DNA of 64,000 nucleotides, taken from NCBI RefSeq assembly GCF_024580735.1, contig NZ_JANIJX010000004.1, forward strand, positions 1 to 64,000, written 5' to 3'. Under the pieces are notes generated by a model. That model ran no database searches and was not told the origin of the DNA. It was given only the letters and a program-made list of their open reading frames with translations. Each line of letters begins with the position of its first letter. Position 1 is the stretch's first letter. This document shows positions 16,568 to 25,315 of the stretch, piece by piece. This DNA is from Brevibacterium moorei. Lineage in GTDB: Bacteria > Actinomycetota > Actinomycetes > Actinomycetales > Brevibacteriaceae. The translations under genes were made by a program, and so were the position numbers.

Positions 16568-18008
16568 GGATGGGCCGGCGGAAGATGAACAGCAGGATGC
16601 CCACGATCACGGAGATACCGCCGATCACAAGGAAGTACGGGACCTCGGCGTCGGCGGAGTAGAAACCGGCCAGGGAGCCCGAAGCAGCAGAGCCCAGCGC
16701 GACCGACAGGAAGAACAGGGCGACCATCTGCGAATGGAAGGCCTGCGGGGCCAGCTTGGTGGCCAGGGACTGGCCCACTGGCGACAGGCACAGTTCGGCC
16801 ATGGTGAACAGGAAGTACACGAGCACCATGACGAGCATCGGCACGGAGTTCGCGCCGCCGCCGGCCAGCGGGATGAACACGAAGAACGCGATGCCCATGA
16901 CGATCGTGCCGATCGAGAACTTCACCGGGGTGCTGGGCTGCTTGTCGCCGAGCTTGGTCCACATGGCGGCGAAGGCGGCGGCGAAGACGATGATGAAGAA
17001 CGGGTTGATCGACTGGACGATCGACGGCGGCAACACGATCCCGAACAGATTCCGGTCCAGGCGCTGATCGGCGTAGATTGCCAGCACGGTGAACTGCTGC
17101 TGGAACAGCGACCAGAACACTGCCGAACCGATGAACAGCGGGATGAAACCGAACACGCGGCTGCGCTCGATCGCGGTGATCTTCTTGCTCGCCGCGATCA
17201 CGCAGAACAGGACGACGGCGGCCACGATCGTCACGACCACCACCACATTGGCCAGGTTTCCCGCGTTGAGCCAGCCCAGCCCTGCGGCTACGGCGACGAT
17301 GGCGATCGCGACCACGGCGATCACAATCCACTTCAGCGCCTCGGCCCGGCTCAGGGGGCTGGTGGGGTGCGAGCTGGATTCGGTCCGGGTGTGGCGGCGC
17401 ATCGCGAGGTACTGGACCAGGCCGACGGCCATCAGCACGGCGGCCAGGCCGAAGCCCCAGTGGAAGCCCTTCCAGCCCCACAGGGCCGAGGTGGCCAGCG
17501 GTCCGATCAGCCCGCCGATGTTCACACCCATGTAGTAGATGGAGAAGGCCGCGTCGCGCCGGTTGTCCTTCAGGTCGTAGAGGTCGCCCAGAGTGGTCGA
17601 GGTCGATACCTTGAGGGAACCCGATCCCAGAGCGATGCACACCAGGCCGATGCCCAGGCCCAAGCCGCCGGGCAGCAGCGACAGGGACAGGTGGCCGATC
17701 ATGACGATGACGGCGGCGGATACGACGGTCTTCTCAGCACCGAGCACACGGTCGGCGATCCAGCCGCCGAGGACGGAGGAGAGGTAGACCAGGCCGCCGT
17801 AGGCGCCCACGATGGAAGTGGCGACGGCTTCGGACATGCCGAGGCCGCCGTCGGTCGTCGCATAGTAGATGTAGTAGGCGAGCAGCCCTTGCATGCCGTA
17901 GAAGCTGAAACGCTCCCACATTTCTACGCCGGCGAGGTTCGCAAGCCCCCAGGGGTGGCCGAAGAATCCCTTGCGCGACGTCCGCTCCGCGGATGCGGTC
18001 GAAGACAT
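16542..18008 (-). CDS. dtpT: POT-family proton-coupled oligopeptide transporter
   Basis: 488 residues with about 14 membrane segments. The N-terminal signature EMWERFSFYGMQGLL contains the ExxER proton-coupling motif of POT/PTR2 transporters, followed by GGWIADRVLG. The second signature reads GSGSLKVSTSTTLGDLY where most members have a KP-N core, a small deviation. It imports di- and tripeptides with protons. A long gap (18009-18171) precedes it; no clear promoter was picked. Its stop overlaps the end of the convergent condensation gene. Confidence 0.9.
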   Translation of the reverse strand: MSSTASAERTSRKGFFGHPWGLANLAGVEMWERFSFYGMQGLLAYYIYYATTDGGLGMSEAVATSIVGAYGGLVYLSSVLGGWIADRVLGAEKTVVSAAVIVMIGHLSLSLLPGGLGLGIGLVCIALGSGSLKVSTSTTLGDLYDLKDNRRDAAFSIYYMGVNIGGLIGPLATSALWGWKGFHWGFGLAAVLMAVGLVQYLAMRRHTRTESSSHPTSPLSRAEALKWIVIAVVAIAIVAVAAGLGWLNAGNLANVVVVVTIVAAVVLFCVIAASKKITAIERSRVFGFIPLFIGSAVFWSLFQQQFTVLAIYADQRLDRNLFGIVLPPSIVQSINPFFIIVFAAAFAAMWTKLGDKQPSTPVKFSIGTIVMGIAFFVFIPLAGGGANSVPMLVMVLVYFLFTMAELCLSPVGQSLATKLAPQAFHSQMVALFFLSVALGSAASGSLAGFYSADAEVPYFLVIGGISVIVGILLFIFRRPILKLMQGVR

Positions 18009-18171
18009 TATTTCTCTTTCATGTGGGTTTCATACTGTTCCGGGCACAATGCCAAGGCGAAACCCTACCACTGTCCACATGGTGGGCAATGCACCGGGGT
18101 GGATGACTATTCACGGTGGGGTGCGCTCAAGTCGTGCTCAAACTGCGATCGCAGCCACCCCTGACATGGAA

Positions 18172-18204
18172 GAACCCCGCGTGACCAGTGGTCGCGCGGG
18201 GTTC
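18172..18204 (-). terminator. Terminator-like hairpin after tRNA-Gly
   Basis: A 10-bp stem GAACCCCGCG / CGCGGGGTTC with an inner GACC/GGTC extension lies 7 bp past the 3' end of the tRNA. Only a short TT follows it. Confidence 0.6.
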
Positions 18205-18210
18205 TGTGCG

Positions 18211-18281
18211 AGCGGGCGACGGGAATCGAACCCGCGTATCGAGCTTGGGAAGCTAGCGCTCTACCATTGAGCTACGCCCGC
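18211..18281 (-). tRNA. tRNA-Gly (anticodon CCC)
   Basis: The 71-nt cloverleaf has acceptor stem GCGGGCG / CGCCCGC with discriminator U, D-arm GCTC/GAGC with loop AATGGTA, anticodon loop TTCCCAA giving CCC, and T-arm GCGGG TTCGATT CCCGT. The anticodon stem CTAGC / GCTCG has one U-C mismatch at the second pair. CCA is not encoded. A -10 box TAGAGT lies upstream at 18297-18292. Confidence 0.95.
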
Positions 18282-18382
18282 AACATGTTTTACTCTACAC
18301 CGGTCGGTGCCGGATTTCCCAATCGAGCCGAAACCCGGCGCGCAGTCGGCCTGGGAGCCATGTTGGGAGCCATGCCTTGGGA

Positions 18383-18769
18383 CTATCGGTAGGTGCGGTT
18401 GACGTAGTCGACGACACTTGCACCGCCTGCTACCGCCACGATGGGCAGACCGTAGATGATCCAGGCGAAATCGGCATATCCGAAGAAGCCCAGATCGTTG
18501 GCGGTGTCGAAGATCCACGCGAGCCCGGCCGTTGCGAGGACCGCGACCAGGGACGAGCAGATCCACTGCAGCATCGGCCGGGCCCGGCACAATAGGACCG
18601 CGGTGCAGGCGGCGAGGAAGGCGGGGATGAGGACGAAATAGGCGGCCCGGCCGAAAGCGATGGGAACGGGCAGTCCGTTGCGGTGTTCGAGGACAGCCCA
18701 TGACACGCCGATCACCAGGAACCAGCTCGCGCCGGAAATCGACCAGAAGACGGCATTGCGCATGCTCAC
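18383..18769 (-). CDS. Small four-helix membrane protein, unknown function
   Basis: 128 residues with four predicted membrane segments: FWSISGASWFLVIGVSWAVL, AAYFVLIPAFLAACTAVLLC, WICSSLVAVLATAGLAWIF and WIIYGLPIVAVAGGASVV. The ATG has GGGAGG 5 bases upstream. I do not recognise the family. It stands alone between the tRNA and the Mug gene. Confidence 0.7.
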   Translation of the reverse strand: MSMRNAVFWSISGASWFLVIGVSWAVLEHRNGLPVPIAFGRAAYFVLIPAFLAACTAVLLCRARPMLQWICSSLVAVLATAGLAWIFDTANDLGFFGYADFAWIIYGLPIVAVAGGASVVDYVNRTYR

Positions 18770-18843
18770 CTCCCGGGTCCGAGCGGAACGTTTCTGGATA
18801 CGTACTTCAGGTTACGTCACAAAACACTGGAGGGGTACTCGAA

Positions 18844-19500
18844 TCAGCCCGGTGATTCCGAATCCGCTACGGAATCCTGTGCCGAATCATCCCAAACCCG
18901 CAGCCATTTCTCCGCCAGGGATTCCACATTCTCATGCGCATTGAGCCCACTGGGCTGCGGCACGACCCACAGCCGGACGCTTCGGGGCCAGCCGGGAACC
19001 AGCGCAGGGTCCTGGAGTCCCAGCACGGCCCGCGGCAGATCGAAGGCCTGCCGGAACGCGGTGATGCCGGCGATGGCCACGCTGCGCGGTCGCAGCTCGG
19101 GGAGCCGGTTGATCAGGCTGCGCGCCCCGGCCCGTAGCTCATCGCGGGTCAGTTCGGATGCCTTGGCGCTGGCCCGGCCGACCAGATTCGTGATCCCGAC
19201 CCCGCGCGCCAGCAGATCCTCGGCGTCGGAGTCGAGGAGTCCCGCCGCGGCGTCGACCCTGCGGCGGGTCAGGCCGGCGGCGTGGAGGGAGGGCCAGAAA
19301 CGATTGCCCGGGTGCGCGAAGGGGGCGTTGACCGCTGCGGTCCACAGGCCCGGATTGACTCCCACGATGAGCATCCGCAGTGGGCACCCGGGATCGGGGA
19401 GGAGGTCGTCGACCGCGGGGGAGTCGACTGTGGCGAAGGCCGCCAGCTCAGCGCGCCGGGGCCTGCGACCGCCCAGGGGAGAGGGTCTTCGCATGCGCAT
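18844..19500 (-). CDS. mug: G/U mismatch-specific DNA glycosylase (Mug family)
   Basis: About 218 residues from the ATG at 19500 (a second ATG two codons on is also possible). Mug/TDG motifs are clear: MLIVGVNPGLWTAAVNAPFAHPGNRFW (catalytic Asn in GVNPG) and the C-terminal VVPQPSGLNAH (normally PNPSGLN). It removes uracil or ethenocytosine from mismatches to start base excision repair. A TATCCT -10 box lies 6 bp before the ATG, implying a leaderless mRNA, divergent from the DUF2630 gene with 56 bp between starts. Confidence 0.88.
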   Translation of the reverse strand: MRMRRPSPLGGRRPRRAELAAFATVDSPAVDDLLPDPGCPLRMLIVGVNPGLWTAAVNAPFAHPGNRFWPSLHAAGLTRRRVDAAAGLLDSDAEDLLARGVGITNLVGRASAKASELTRDELRAGARSLINRLPELRPRSVAIAGITAFRQAFDLPRAVLGLQDPALVPGWPRSVRLWVVPQPSGLNAHENVESLAEKWLRVWDDSAQDSVADSESPG

Positions 19501-19556
19501 GGGACCAGGATAGTTCGACGCATGACAGTGCAGTAGGACTGTGTGACAATCGGAAC

Positions 19557-19802
19557 ATGAACGAGTCGAGCATTCATGACGACATCTCACAGCTGGTCGA
19601 ACGTGAACACGAACTGCGCGCCGAGCTGCAACGCAAGGAGATCTCCTCGCAAGAGGAGATGCAGGAGCTCAAGGGCATCGAGGTCCAGCTGGACCGGTGC
19701 TGGGACCTCCTGCGGCGGCGCCAGGCGCTGCGCGCTGCCGGTGAGAACCCGGACCTGGCCCGGGAACGTCCCGCAGACCAGGTCGAGGGTTATCTGGACT
19801 GA
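19557..19802 (+). CDS. DUF2630 family protein
   Basis: 81 residues, helical and charged: starts with IHDDISQLVEREHELRAEL, central LKGIEVQLDRCWDLLRRRQALR, ends with RPADQVEGYLD. This is the full DUF2630 pattern, an actinobacterial family without known function. GACAAT stands 6 bp before the ATG, the same arrangement as at the OsmC gene. A 17-bp bidirectional terminator follows directly. Confidence 0.85.
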   Translation: MNESSIHDDISQLVEREHELRAELQRKEISSQEEMQELKGIEVQLDRCWDLLRRRQALRAAGENPDLARERPADQVEGYLD

Positions 19803-19809
19803 GTAGACG

Positions 19810-19849
19810 ATTGTGGGCCCGGCACCTGCAACGGTGCCGGGCCCACAAT
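19810..19849. terminator. Bidirectional terminator, 17-bp perfect stem
   Basis: ATTGTGGGCCCGGCACC is repeated inverted after a 6-base loop (TGCAAC). It lies between the convergent DUF2630 and phosphoribosyltransferase genes, 7 bp past the first stop and 11 bp from the other stop. Confidence 0.8.
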
Positions 19850-19860
19850 CACAACCTGTC

Positions 19861-20367
19861 TCAGGCCTGCTGGGGTTCGACCGGGGGCAACGCCGACCAG
19901 GGGAAGACGATCCACTCATCGGTGCGCTTCCACACATAGTCGGGCAGGACGACCGAGGCGGACTTCGCATAGATGACGGCGGACTTGACGTCGGCACCGT
20001 GGCTGCGCAGCAGGTCCAGTACCAGGGCCAGGGTGCGGCCGGAATCGGCGACGTCGTCGACGACCAGAAGTTTCTTCCCGGCGATCGATTCGGTGTCCAG
20101 CAGGGGTGCGAGCAGGACGGGATCGGGCAGGGTCTCGTGGACATCGGTGTAGAACTCGACGTTGATCGCATCGGAGAGCTTCACACCGAGGTTGTACGAC
20201 AGGGCGCCCGCCGGCAACAGGCCGCCCCTGGCCACGGCGATGATGATGTCGGGGGTGTATCCGGAGTCGACGATCTGCTGTGCGAGTTCACGCGAACCCG
20301 TGCCGAACGTCTCCCACGTTAGGATTTCCTTGGTGTCGAGGTCCGATGAATCTGCGTAATAGGCCAC
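19861..20367 (-). CDS. Phosphoribosyltransferase (Gpt-like)
   Basis: 168 residues from the GTG at 20367, supported by GGGAGG upstream; the longer frame lacks a ribosome site. The PRPP loop is LLVVDDVADSGRTL (about residues 95-108), preceded by IIIAVARGGLLPAG, the pyrophosphate loop region. This matches small purine phosphoribosyltransferases of the xanthine/hypoxanthine type. Which base is used cannot be told. It is followed by a strong terminator. Confidence 0.83.
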   Translation of the reverse strand: MAYYADSSDLDTKEILTWETFGTGSRELAQQIVDSGYTPDIIIAVARGGLLPAGALSYNLGVKLSDAINVEFYTDVHETLPDPVLLAPLLDTESIAGKKLLVVDDVADSGRTLALVLDLLRSHGADVKSAVIYAKSASVVLPDYVWKRTDEWIVFPWSALPPVEPQQA

Positions 20368-20446
20368 GTGTTCCTCCCGATTGGGCTGATGAAAAGGGTA
20401 TGCCCTCCAGGGTAGTGCACCGGTGCGGGCAGTGCGCGCCGGAATC

Positions 20447-21340
20447 TCAGCCGCGGGGGCGCCATGTGCTGACAATCACCGAGGCGGTGATCACCTCGGG
20501 TACCTGCGCGGCCGTGAGCGTGGCCGGATCCAGATGCCTGGCCGAGGGCGTCATCGCCACCAGGGCGCGGGCCTGGTCCAGATCGGGATGGATATCGAAT
20601 TCCACGGTGGTGCTGTGGGTCTCTGTGAAGTCAGAGTCGAAAGCCCTGTGCAGGCGGGCCTCCTTGGCCGGATCGATGTGGACCATATCGACGACTTCGG
20701 CGCGTAACTGGCGCAGGTGCTGCGCGGTCGGCCGGGCGATGACGACCCCGCCGGTAGGCCCCAGCACACGTCGGAACTCAGCCGGATTGCGCGGGGAGAA
20801 GACATCGAGGACGACATCGGCGCAGGCCTTCGCCAGAGGGAAGGGACGGTACACGTCCCAGGAGCCGACCGCAGCCCGCGGGTGGGGGTGCGGGGCCAGG
20901 CGCAGGCCGCGCACGCCCGTATCGAATCCGAAACCGGTGGCCGGTGGGATCCGTTCGAGGGCTTTGGCCAGATAGTAGCCGGTGCCGCACCCGGCCTCGA
21001 CGATGAAGGGATCGGCAGCCGGTCCGATGACGGCCGCGGCCTGGGCTGCGACCTCGGCTGCCAGCGGAGCGTAGGCTCCCGATGCCAGGAACGCATCGCG
21101 GGCGAGCGCCATCGCGGCATCGTCTCCGCTGGTGGCCTTGAAGCCGGAGAGCAGGCCGAAATACCCCTGCCGGGCGATGTTGAAACTATGGCCGGCAGGG
21201 CAGCGCAGATCGTGTTCGGCCGCTTGCAGCGGTTCCGCGCAGACCGGGCAGCGCAGCCTTGCCAGCACTCGTTCGCGGGTAGTGGGCGCCGCAGTGGAAG
21301 ACGGGGCATTCGCCGGACGGGATCTCTGATCGGGGTGCAC
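20447..21340 (-). CDS. rlmA: 23S rRNA (guanine-N1) methyltransferase, RlmA family
   Basis: 297 residues. An N-terminal zinc ribbon (CPVC...CPAGHSF) is followed by the family linker NIARQGYFGLL, the SAM motif EAGCGTGYYL and the C-terminal DIHPDLDQARALVAMTPSARH. This is the RlmA(I)/RlmA(II) (TlrB) arrangement; those enzymes methylate G745 or G748 in helix 35 of 23S rRNA, and the II type gives tylosin resistance. Gram-positive members usually act at G748. Single gene, facing away from the hydrolase at 21400. Confidence 0.87.
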   Translation of the reverse strand: MHPDQRSRPANAPSSTAAPTTRERVLARLRCPVCAEPLQAAEHDLRCPAGHSFNIARQGYFGLLSGFKATSGDDAAMALARDAFLASGAYAPLAAEVAAQAAAVIGPAADPFIVEAGCGTGYYLAKALERIPPATGFGFDTGVRGLRLAPHPHPRAAVGSWDVYRPFPLAKACADVVLDVFSPRNPAEFRRVLGPTGGVVIARPTAQHLRQLRAEVVDMVHIDPAKEARLHRAFDSDFTETHSTTVEFDIHPDLDQARALVAMTPSARHLDPATLTAAQVPEVITASVIVSTWRPRG

Positions 21341-21399
21341 AGGTGCAGTGTAGTCGCCCCGGACCGGGCAATGAGCGTCCGGCGGGCTAGCCTGGAGGT

Positions 21400-22221
21400 G
21401 TGATGAGCTTACACACTCAGACGGTCCCCGGCGGGCCGGGCCGCATGGTGTTCCTGCACGGGTTGATGGGCCGTGGCAAGAACTTCACCCGGATCGCCAA
21501 GGACCTCTCCGATGACTACACCTCGCTGTTGGTCGATCTGCCCGATCACGGCCAATCTCCGTGGAGTAAGACCTTCGACTACTTCCGCATGGCAGATACC
21601 GCAGCCGCGGCGATTCGTTCCTGGCTGGCAGCGGAACCGCAGGGTCCGGGCACGGTCGTGCTGGTGGGTCATTCGATGGGTGGCAAGGTCGCGATGGAGC
21701 TGGCCCTGCGGCACCAGGATCTGATCTCGCACCTGATAGTGGTCGACATCTCTCCGGTGCGCGCTTCGGGAAGTGAGGACTTCGACAAGTTGCTGGGTGC
21801 GCTGGAGGCCATCGACCTGGACCGGTTGGAAAGTCGGGCGCAGGCCGATGAGCAGCTGCGTGGCCCCGTCCCGCAGCTGGCCACCCGCGGTTTCCTCCTG
21901 CAGAATCTGCGGCCGAGCCGTGACGACACCGGCGCGGTCAGGTTCGCCTGGCAGCCGAACCTGGCCCTGCTGCATGCCTCCCTCGATCGTCTGGCGGACT
22001 TCCCCGATCCGCACACCGGGCCGTATCCGGGGCCGGTGCTGTGGATCAAGGGCGAGCGCAGCTCGTACGTCTTGCCCGCCTACACCGCGGAGATGAGACG
22101 GTATTTCCCGCGCTGCACCAAGATCACGATCAAGGGCGCCGGACACTGGGTGCATGCGGAGAAGCCGGCGGAGTTCGTCTCCGCCGTGCGCGCGTTCCTG
22201 GACCGCAGCACGGATCGGTGA
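21400..22221 (+). CDS. Alpha/beta hydrolase (YbfF/ABHD11-like esterase)
   Basis: 273 residues. All catalytic features are visible: MVFLHGLMGRGKNF, nucleophile elbow GHSMGGKVAMELA, acid near WIKGERSSYV and His in GAGHWVHAEKP. The pattern VDLPDHGQS and DISPV is typical of the YbfF/ABHD11 group of thioesterases/esterases. The start could be GTG 21400 (leaderless: TAGCCT -10 box 6 bp upstream) or ATG 21403 (GGAGGT upstream); both signals overlap. 134 bp further on lies the rhodanese operon. Confidence 0.85.
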   Translation: MMSLHTQTVPGGPGRMVFLHGLMGRGKNFTRIAKDLSDDYTSLLVDLPDHGQSPWSKTFDYFRMADTAAAAIRSWLAAEPQGPGTVVLVGHSMGGKVAMELALRHQDLISHLIVVDISPVRASGSEDFDKLLGALEAIDLDRLESRAQADEQLRGPVPQLATRGFLLQNLRPSRDDTGAVRFAWQPNLALLHASLDRLADFPDPHTGPYPGPVLWIKGERSSYVLPAYTAEMRRYFPRCTKITIKGAGHWVHAEKPAEFVSAVRAFLDRSTDR

Positions 22222-22355
22222 TGCAGTCCCGTGGCACTGCCCGATGACCCGACGCGACGCCCGGCGCGCACCGGAAGGAATAGTTCATTATCGTTGAACG
22301 CTGAAGTGGAAGCCGGATACCCGGCTGACAAAGCCCTGCACTAGGAGGAAGCATC

Positions 22356-23258
22356 GTGGGCACCATTCCCGCAGACACCTCGGATCCCAAGTTCGCCGAA
22401 TACGCCCACCCCGAACGGCTCGTGACCACCGAATGGGTGGCAGAGCACAAGGACGACCCCGGTGTCGTCCTGGTCGAAAGCGACGAGGACGTGCTGCTGT
22501 ACGAGACCGGGCACATCCCCGGCGCGGTGAAGATCGACTGGCACACCGAACTCAACGACCCCGTGACCCGCGACTACGTCGACGGCACAGGGTTCGCCGC
22601 CCTAATGAGTGCCAAGGGCATCTCCCGCGATGACACAATCGTCGTCTATGGGGACAAGACGAACTGGTGGGCCGCTTACGCCCTGTGGGTCTTCACCCTG
22701 TTCGGCCACGCAGATGTCAGGCTCATGGACGGCGGCCGGAAGAAGTGGGAGGCCGAGGGCCGCGAATTGACCCGGGCCAAACCACAGATCACCGCAACGG
22801 ACTATCCCGTCGTCGCCCGCGACGACGCCGCCATCCGGGCCTTCCTGCCCGAGGTCCGCGCGGCCATCGGCAATACTCCGTTGATCGATGTGCGCAGCCC
22901 AGACGAGTATTCGGGCAAGCGCACGCATATGCCGGACTATCCGGAGGAGGGCGCGCTGCGCGGTGGGCACATCCCCACCGCCAAGTCCGTGCCATGGGCC
23001 AAGGCGGTTGCCGAGGACGGAACGTATAAGTCCCGTGCAGAACTCGAAGACCTGTACCTGCGCGATCTGGGGTACACGACCGACGATGACATCATCGCCT
23101 ACTGCCGGATCGGCGAGCGCTCCAGCCACACCTGGTTCGCACTGAACCATCTGCTGGGATTCGCCCATGTGAAGAACTACGACGGTTCGTGGACCGAATG
23201 GGGCAATGCGGTGGGCGTGCCCATCGTGCGCGGAGAACAGCCGGGTGAGGCGAAATGA
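22356..23258 (+). CDS. Thiosulfate sulfurtransferase (two-domain rhodanese)
   Basis: 300 residues, GTG start with AGGAGG 6 bases upstream. Two rhodanese domains: the inactive N-terminal one ([25 protein letters not shown]) and the C-terminal one with the active Cys in [23 protein letters not shown] is the loop of the CysA2/SseA type. It moves sulfane sulfur from thiosulfate to an acceptor. It overlaps sufE by 4 bp (ATGA), pointing to sulfur delivery for Fe-S cluster or thio-cofactor synthesis. Confidence 0.92.
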   Translation: MGTIPADTSDPKFAEYAHPERLVTTEWVAEHKDDPGVVLVESDEDVLLYETGHIPGAVKIDWHTELNDPVTRDYVDGTGFAALMSAKGISRDDTIVVYGDKTNWWAAYALWVFTLFGHADVRLMDGGRKKWEAEGRELTRAKPQITATDYPVVARDDAAIRAFLPEVRAAIGNTPLIDVRSPDEYSGKRTHMPDYPEEGALRGGHIPTAKSVPWAKAVAEDGTYKSRAELEDLYLRDLGYTTDDDIIAYCRIGERSSHTWFALNHLLGFAHVKNYDGSWTEWGNAVGVPIVRGEQPGEAK

Positions 23259-23707
23259 GCGAGCAGGAGTCGCTGCCAGGCGGGCTGCAGGAGATCGCCG
23301 AGGACTTCGCCGCAACGCCGGCCGCACAGCGGTTGGAACTGCTGCTGGAGTTCTCCGATGAACTGCCGGAGCTGCCGCAGCGTTTGCAGGACGATCCCGA
23401 CCTGCTCGAGCCAGTGCCCGAATGCCAGTCGCCGATCTTTGTGCTGGTCGAGGTGGAACCCGGGGCCGAGGCCGGTGGAGGCACCGTGCACCTGTTCTTC
23501 TCCGCGCCGCCTGAGGCGCCCACCACGCGCGGCTTCGCCGGCATCCTGTCCGAGGGATTGGACGGCCATTCGGTGGCCGAGGTCCTGCGGGTGCCCGCCG
23601 ATATGCCGCTGCGCCTGTCGATCACCGACCTGGTCAGCCCGCTGCGGCTGAACGGCATGAGCGGGATGCTGGCGCGCATTCAACGCCAGGTGCGCGAAAA
23701 GGCCTGA
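23255..23707 (+). CDS. sufE: SufE family sulfur-transfer protein
   Basis: 150 residues with the SufE core: [28 protein letters not shown], the sulfur-accepting Cys in [12 protein letters not shown] (about residue 56) and [14 protein letters not shown]. SufE takes persulfide from a cysteine desulfurase. Here it is coupled to a rhodanese rather than to SufS, a recurring actinobacterial pair. A hairpin with U-tract ends the operon. Confidence 0.9.
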   Translation: MSEQESLPGGLQEIAEDFAATPAAQRLELLLEFSDELPELPQRLQDDPDLLEPVPECQSPIFVLVEVEPGAEAGGGTVHLFFSAPPEAPTTRGFAGILSEGLDGHSVAEVLRVPADMPLRLSITDLVSPLRLNGMSGMLARIQRQVREKA

Positions 23708-23730
23708 GACCTGGCAGTAGTTCCCCTCCG

Positions 23731-23766
23731 ACCGGTCCGTGGACGATGTCCGCGGGCCGGTTTTCC
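23731..23766 (+). terminator. Intrinsic terminator of the rhodanese-sufE operon
   Basis: A 13-bp stem with two G-U pairs (ACCGGTCCGTGGA / TCCGCGGGCCGGT), loop CGATG and a following TTTTCC. It is the best intrinsic terminator in the window apart from the trp attenuator. Confidence 0.85.
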
Positions 23767-23989
23767 TATGTCTAAAAATAGAACAACCGCTCATATATTG
23801 AGATCAATATAACGGGAAGATAACGATTCATCCCTCTTATGGTGTCGGGAAAATACTGTCCTTGGGTATATACCTACTGATCTCCAGCAGGTTCGCCTGC
23901 CGGAAAACTCGATTTGCGCAGGTCTGGTCGAGGGCTAGCGTGAAAAAGGTCGGTCAACAGGCCGACTTGTGAGAATCGAGGAGGGGTAC
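23767..23989 (+). promoter_or_regulatory. AT-rich control region of the MFS transporter gene with palindromic operator candidate
   Basis: The region is clearly richer in A+T than its surroundings. It carries an 18-bp perfect palindrome TATATTGA-GA-TCAATATA at 23794-23811 and a second short inverted repeat CAGG-TTCG-CCTG near 23888. No coding frame is seen. The palindrome looks like a repressor site for the transporter, possibly for a regulator encoded elsewhere. Confidence 0.5.
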
Positions 23990-25315
23990 ATGTCATCGGT
24001 GAAGCTGGGGAGACCCACGGCCGCCGTGAAGACGGAAACCGAATCGCGCACCATGGACAACGCGCCGTGGAGCCGCCTGCACACCCTGGCGGTGTTCTGC
24101 ACACTGGGCGGAACGTTCCTGGACGGGTACATTCTGGGCATCGTCGGAGGGGCCATCCCGCCGGCCACCGAGGAACTGGGGCTGTCGCTGCTGTCGCAGG
24201 GCCTGATCGGCGCCAGCGCGTTGATCGGCATCTTCATCGGAGGCCTGTTCTTCGGCCGTCTGGCCGACCGCTTCGGTCGTAAGACGGTGTTCCAGTGGAA
24301 CCTCGTCGCCTTCGTCGTCCTCTCTCTGCTCCAACTGGTGGCGGTCTCGCAATGGGACCTGGTGGGATACCGCCTGCTGCTCGGCGTCGCGATCGGCGTC
24401 GAATACGCTGTGGGTGCAGCGCTGCTGTCCGAATTCGTTCCCGCGAAGAACCGCTCCTTCATGTTGGGGGCGCTCAACGCAGTCTGGTTCGTCGGCTTCG
24501 TGCCGGCTACCCTGATCTCCCTGCACTTCTCCGGGAGCAACTGGCGGATCATCCTGGCGACCAGCGCGATCCCGGCGATCATCGTCGCCCTGCTGCGCAT
24601 GGGCCTGCCCGAGTCGCCGAAGTGGCTGGTGTCCCAGGGCCGTGATGAACAGGCCAGGGAGATCCTCGACAAGCACTGGCCCGCCGGCACCGAGCTGCCT
24701 CCGACCGAACGCGTCGAACACAGCCACTTCCGCGAACTGTTCAGCCCCAAGTACCTTGCGCACACCATCTACGCCTCGCTGTTCTGGATCTGCCAGGTGG
24801 CCCCGGTATTCGCGATCCTGACGTTCATCGCCCCGGTGCTCACCCAGGTGGGCATCCCCGAGGGCGATGCCCGTGACCTCATCATGAACCTGTTCGAATT
24901 GGCCGGCGCGATCGCCTTCATCTGGATCCTGGCCGCCAGCCGACGTCGCACCCTGGTGATCTGGACCTTCGCCGTCGTTGCGGCCGGTCTGGCCGTCATC
25001 GGCCTGTTCCCGCATGCGCCGGTCGTCCTGCTGGCCGGAGTCATAGGCGTGGTGCTCTTCGTCTCAGCCGGCAGCAACAACCTCCAGTTCGTCTACCCAT
25101 CGGAGATGTTCCCCACCAAGATGCGGTCGTCCGGAGTGGGCTTCGCCGCATCGATGAGTCGGCTGGGGGCGGCGACCGCAACCTACGTCATGCCGCTGTG
25201 CATGGCGGGCCTGGGAGTCAACGGAACGCTGTTGATCCTGGCGGCCTTCCCCGCGGTGGGCTTCGTGCTCTCCATCTTCCTCGCGCCGGAGACCTCCGGT
25301 ACCGAGATCCGCTAA
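23990..25315 (+). CDS. MFS transporter (sugar/metabolite:H+ symporter type)
   Basis: 441 residues from the ATG at 23990, with GAGGAGGGG upstream. Twelve membrane segments. The loop 2-3 motif GRLADRFGRK and the loop after TM6 motif PESPKWLVSQGR are those of the sugar porter / aromatic-acid symporter superfamilies, and there is FPTKMRSSGVGF in the second half. First helix GTFLDGYILGIVGGA is close to the acid-symporter pattern with an Asp. The substrate is unknown. The long A+T-rich upstream region with a palindrome suggests induced expression. Confidence 0.83.
   Translation: MSSVKLGRPTAAVKTETESRTMDNAPWSRLHTLAVFCTLGGTFLDGYILGIVGGAIPPATEELGLSLLSQGLIGASALIGIFIGGLFFGRLADRFGRKTVFQWNLVAFVVLSLLQLVAVSQWDLVGYRLLLGVAIGVEYAVGAALLSEFVPAKNRSFMLGALNAVWFVGFVPATLISLHFSGSNWRIILATSAIPAIIVALLRMGLPESPKWLVSQGRDEQAREILDKHWPAGTELPPTERVEHSHFRELFSPKYLAHTIYASLFWICQVAPVFAILTFIAPVLTQVGIPEGDARDLIMNLFELAGAIAFIWILAASRRRTLVIWTFAVVAAGLAVIGLFPHAPVVLLAGVIGVVLFVSAGSNNLQFVYPSEMFPTKMRSSGVGFAASMSRLGAATATYVMPLCMAGLGVNGTLLILAAFPAVGFVLSIFLAPETSGTEIR

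Noticed and set aside
18261-18701. Alternative minus-strand frame of 146 codons overlapping the small membrane protein gene
   Set aside because: It has no ribosome site and an Arg/His-rich translation, and it overlaps the tRNA; the membrane protein frame has GGGAGG and clear helices.
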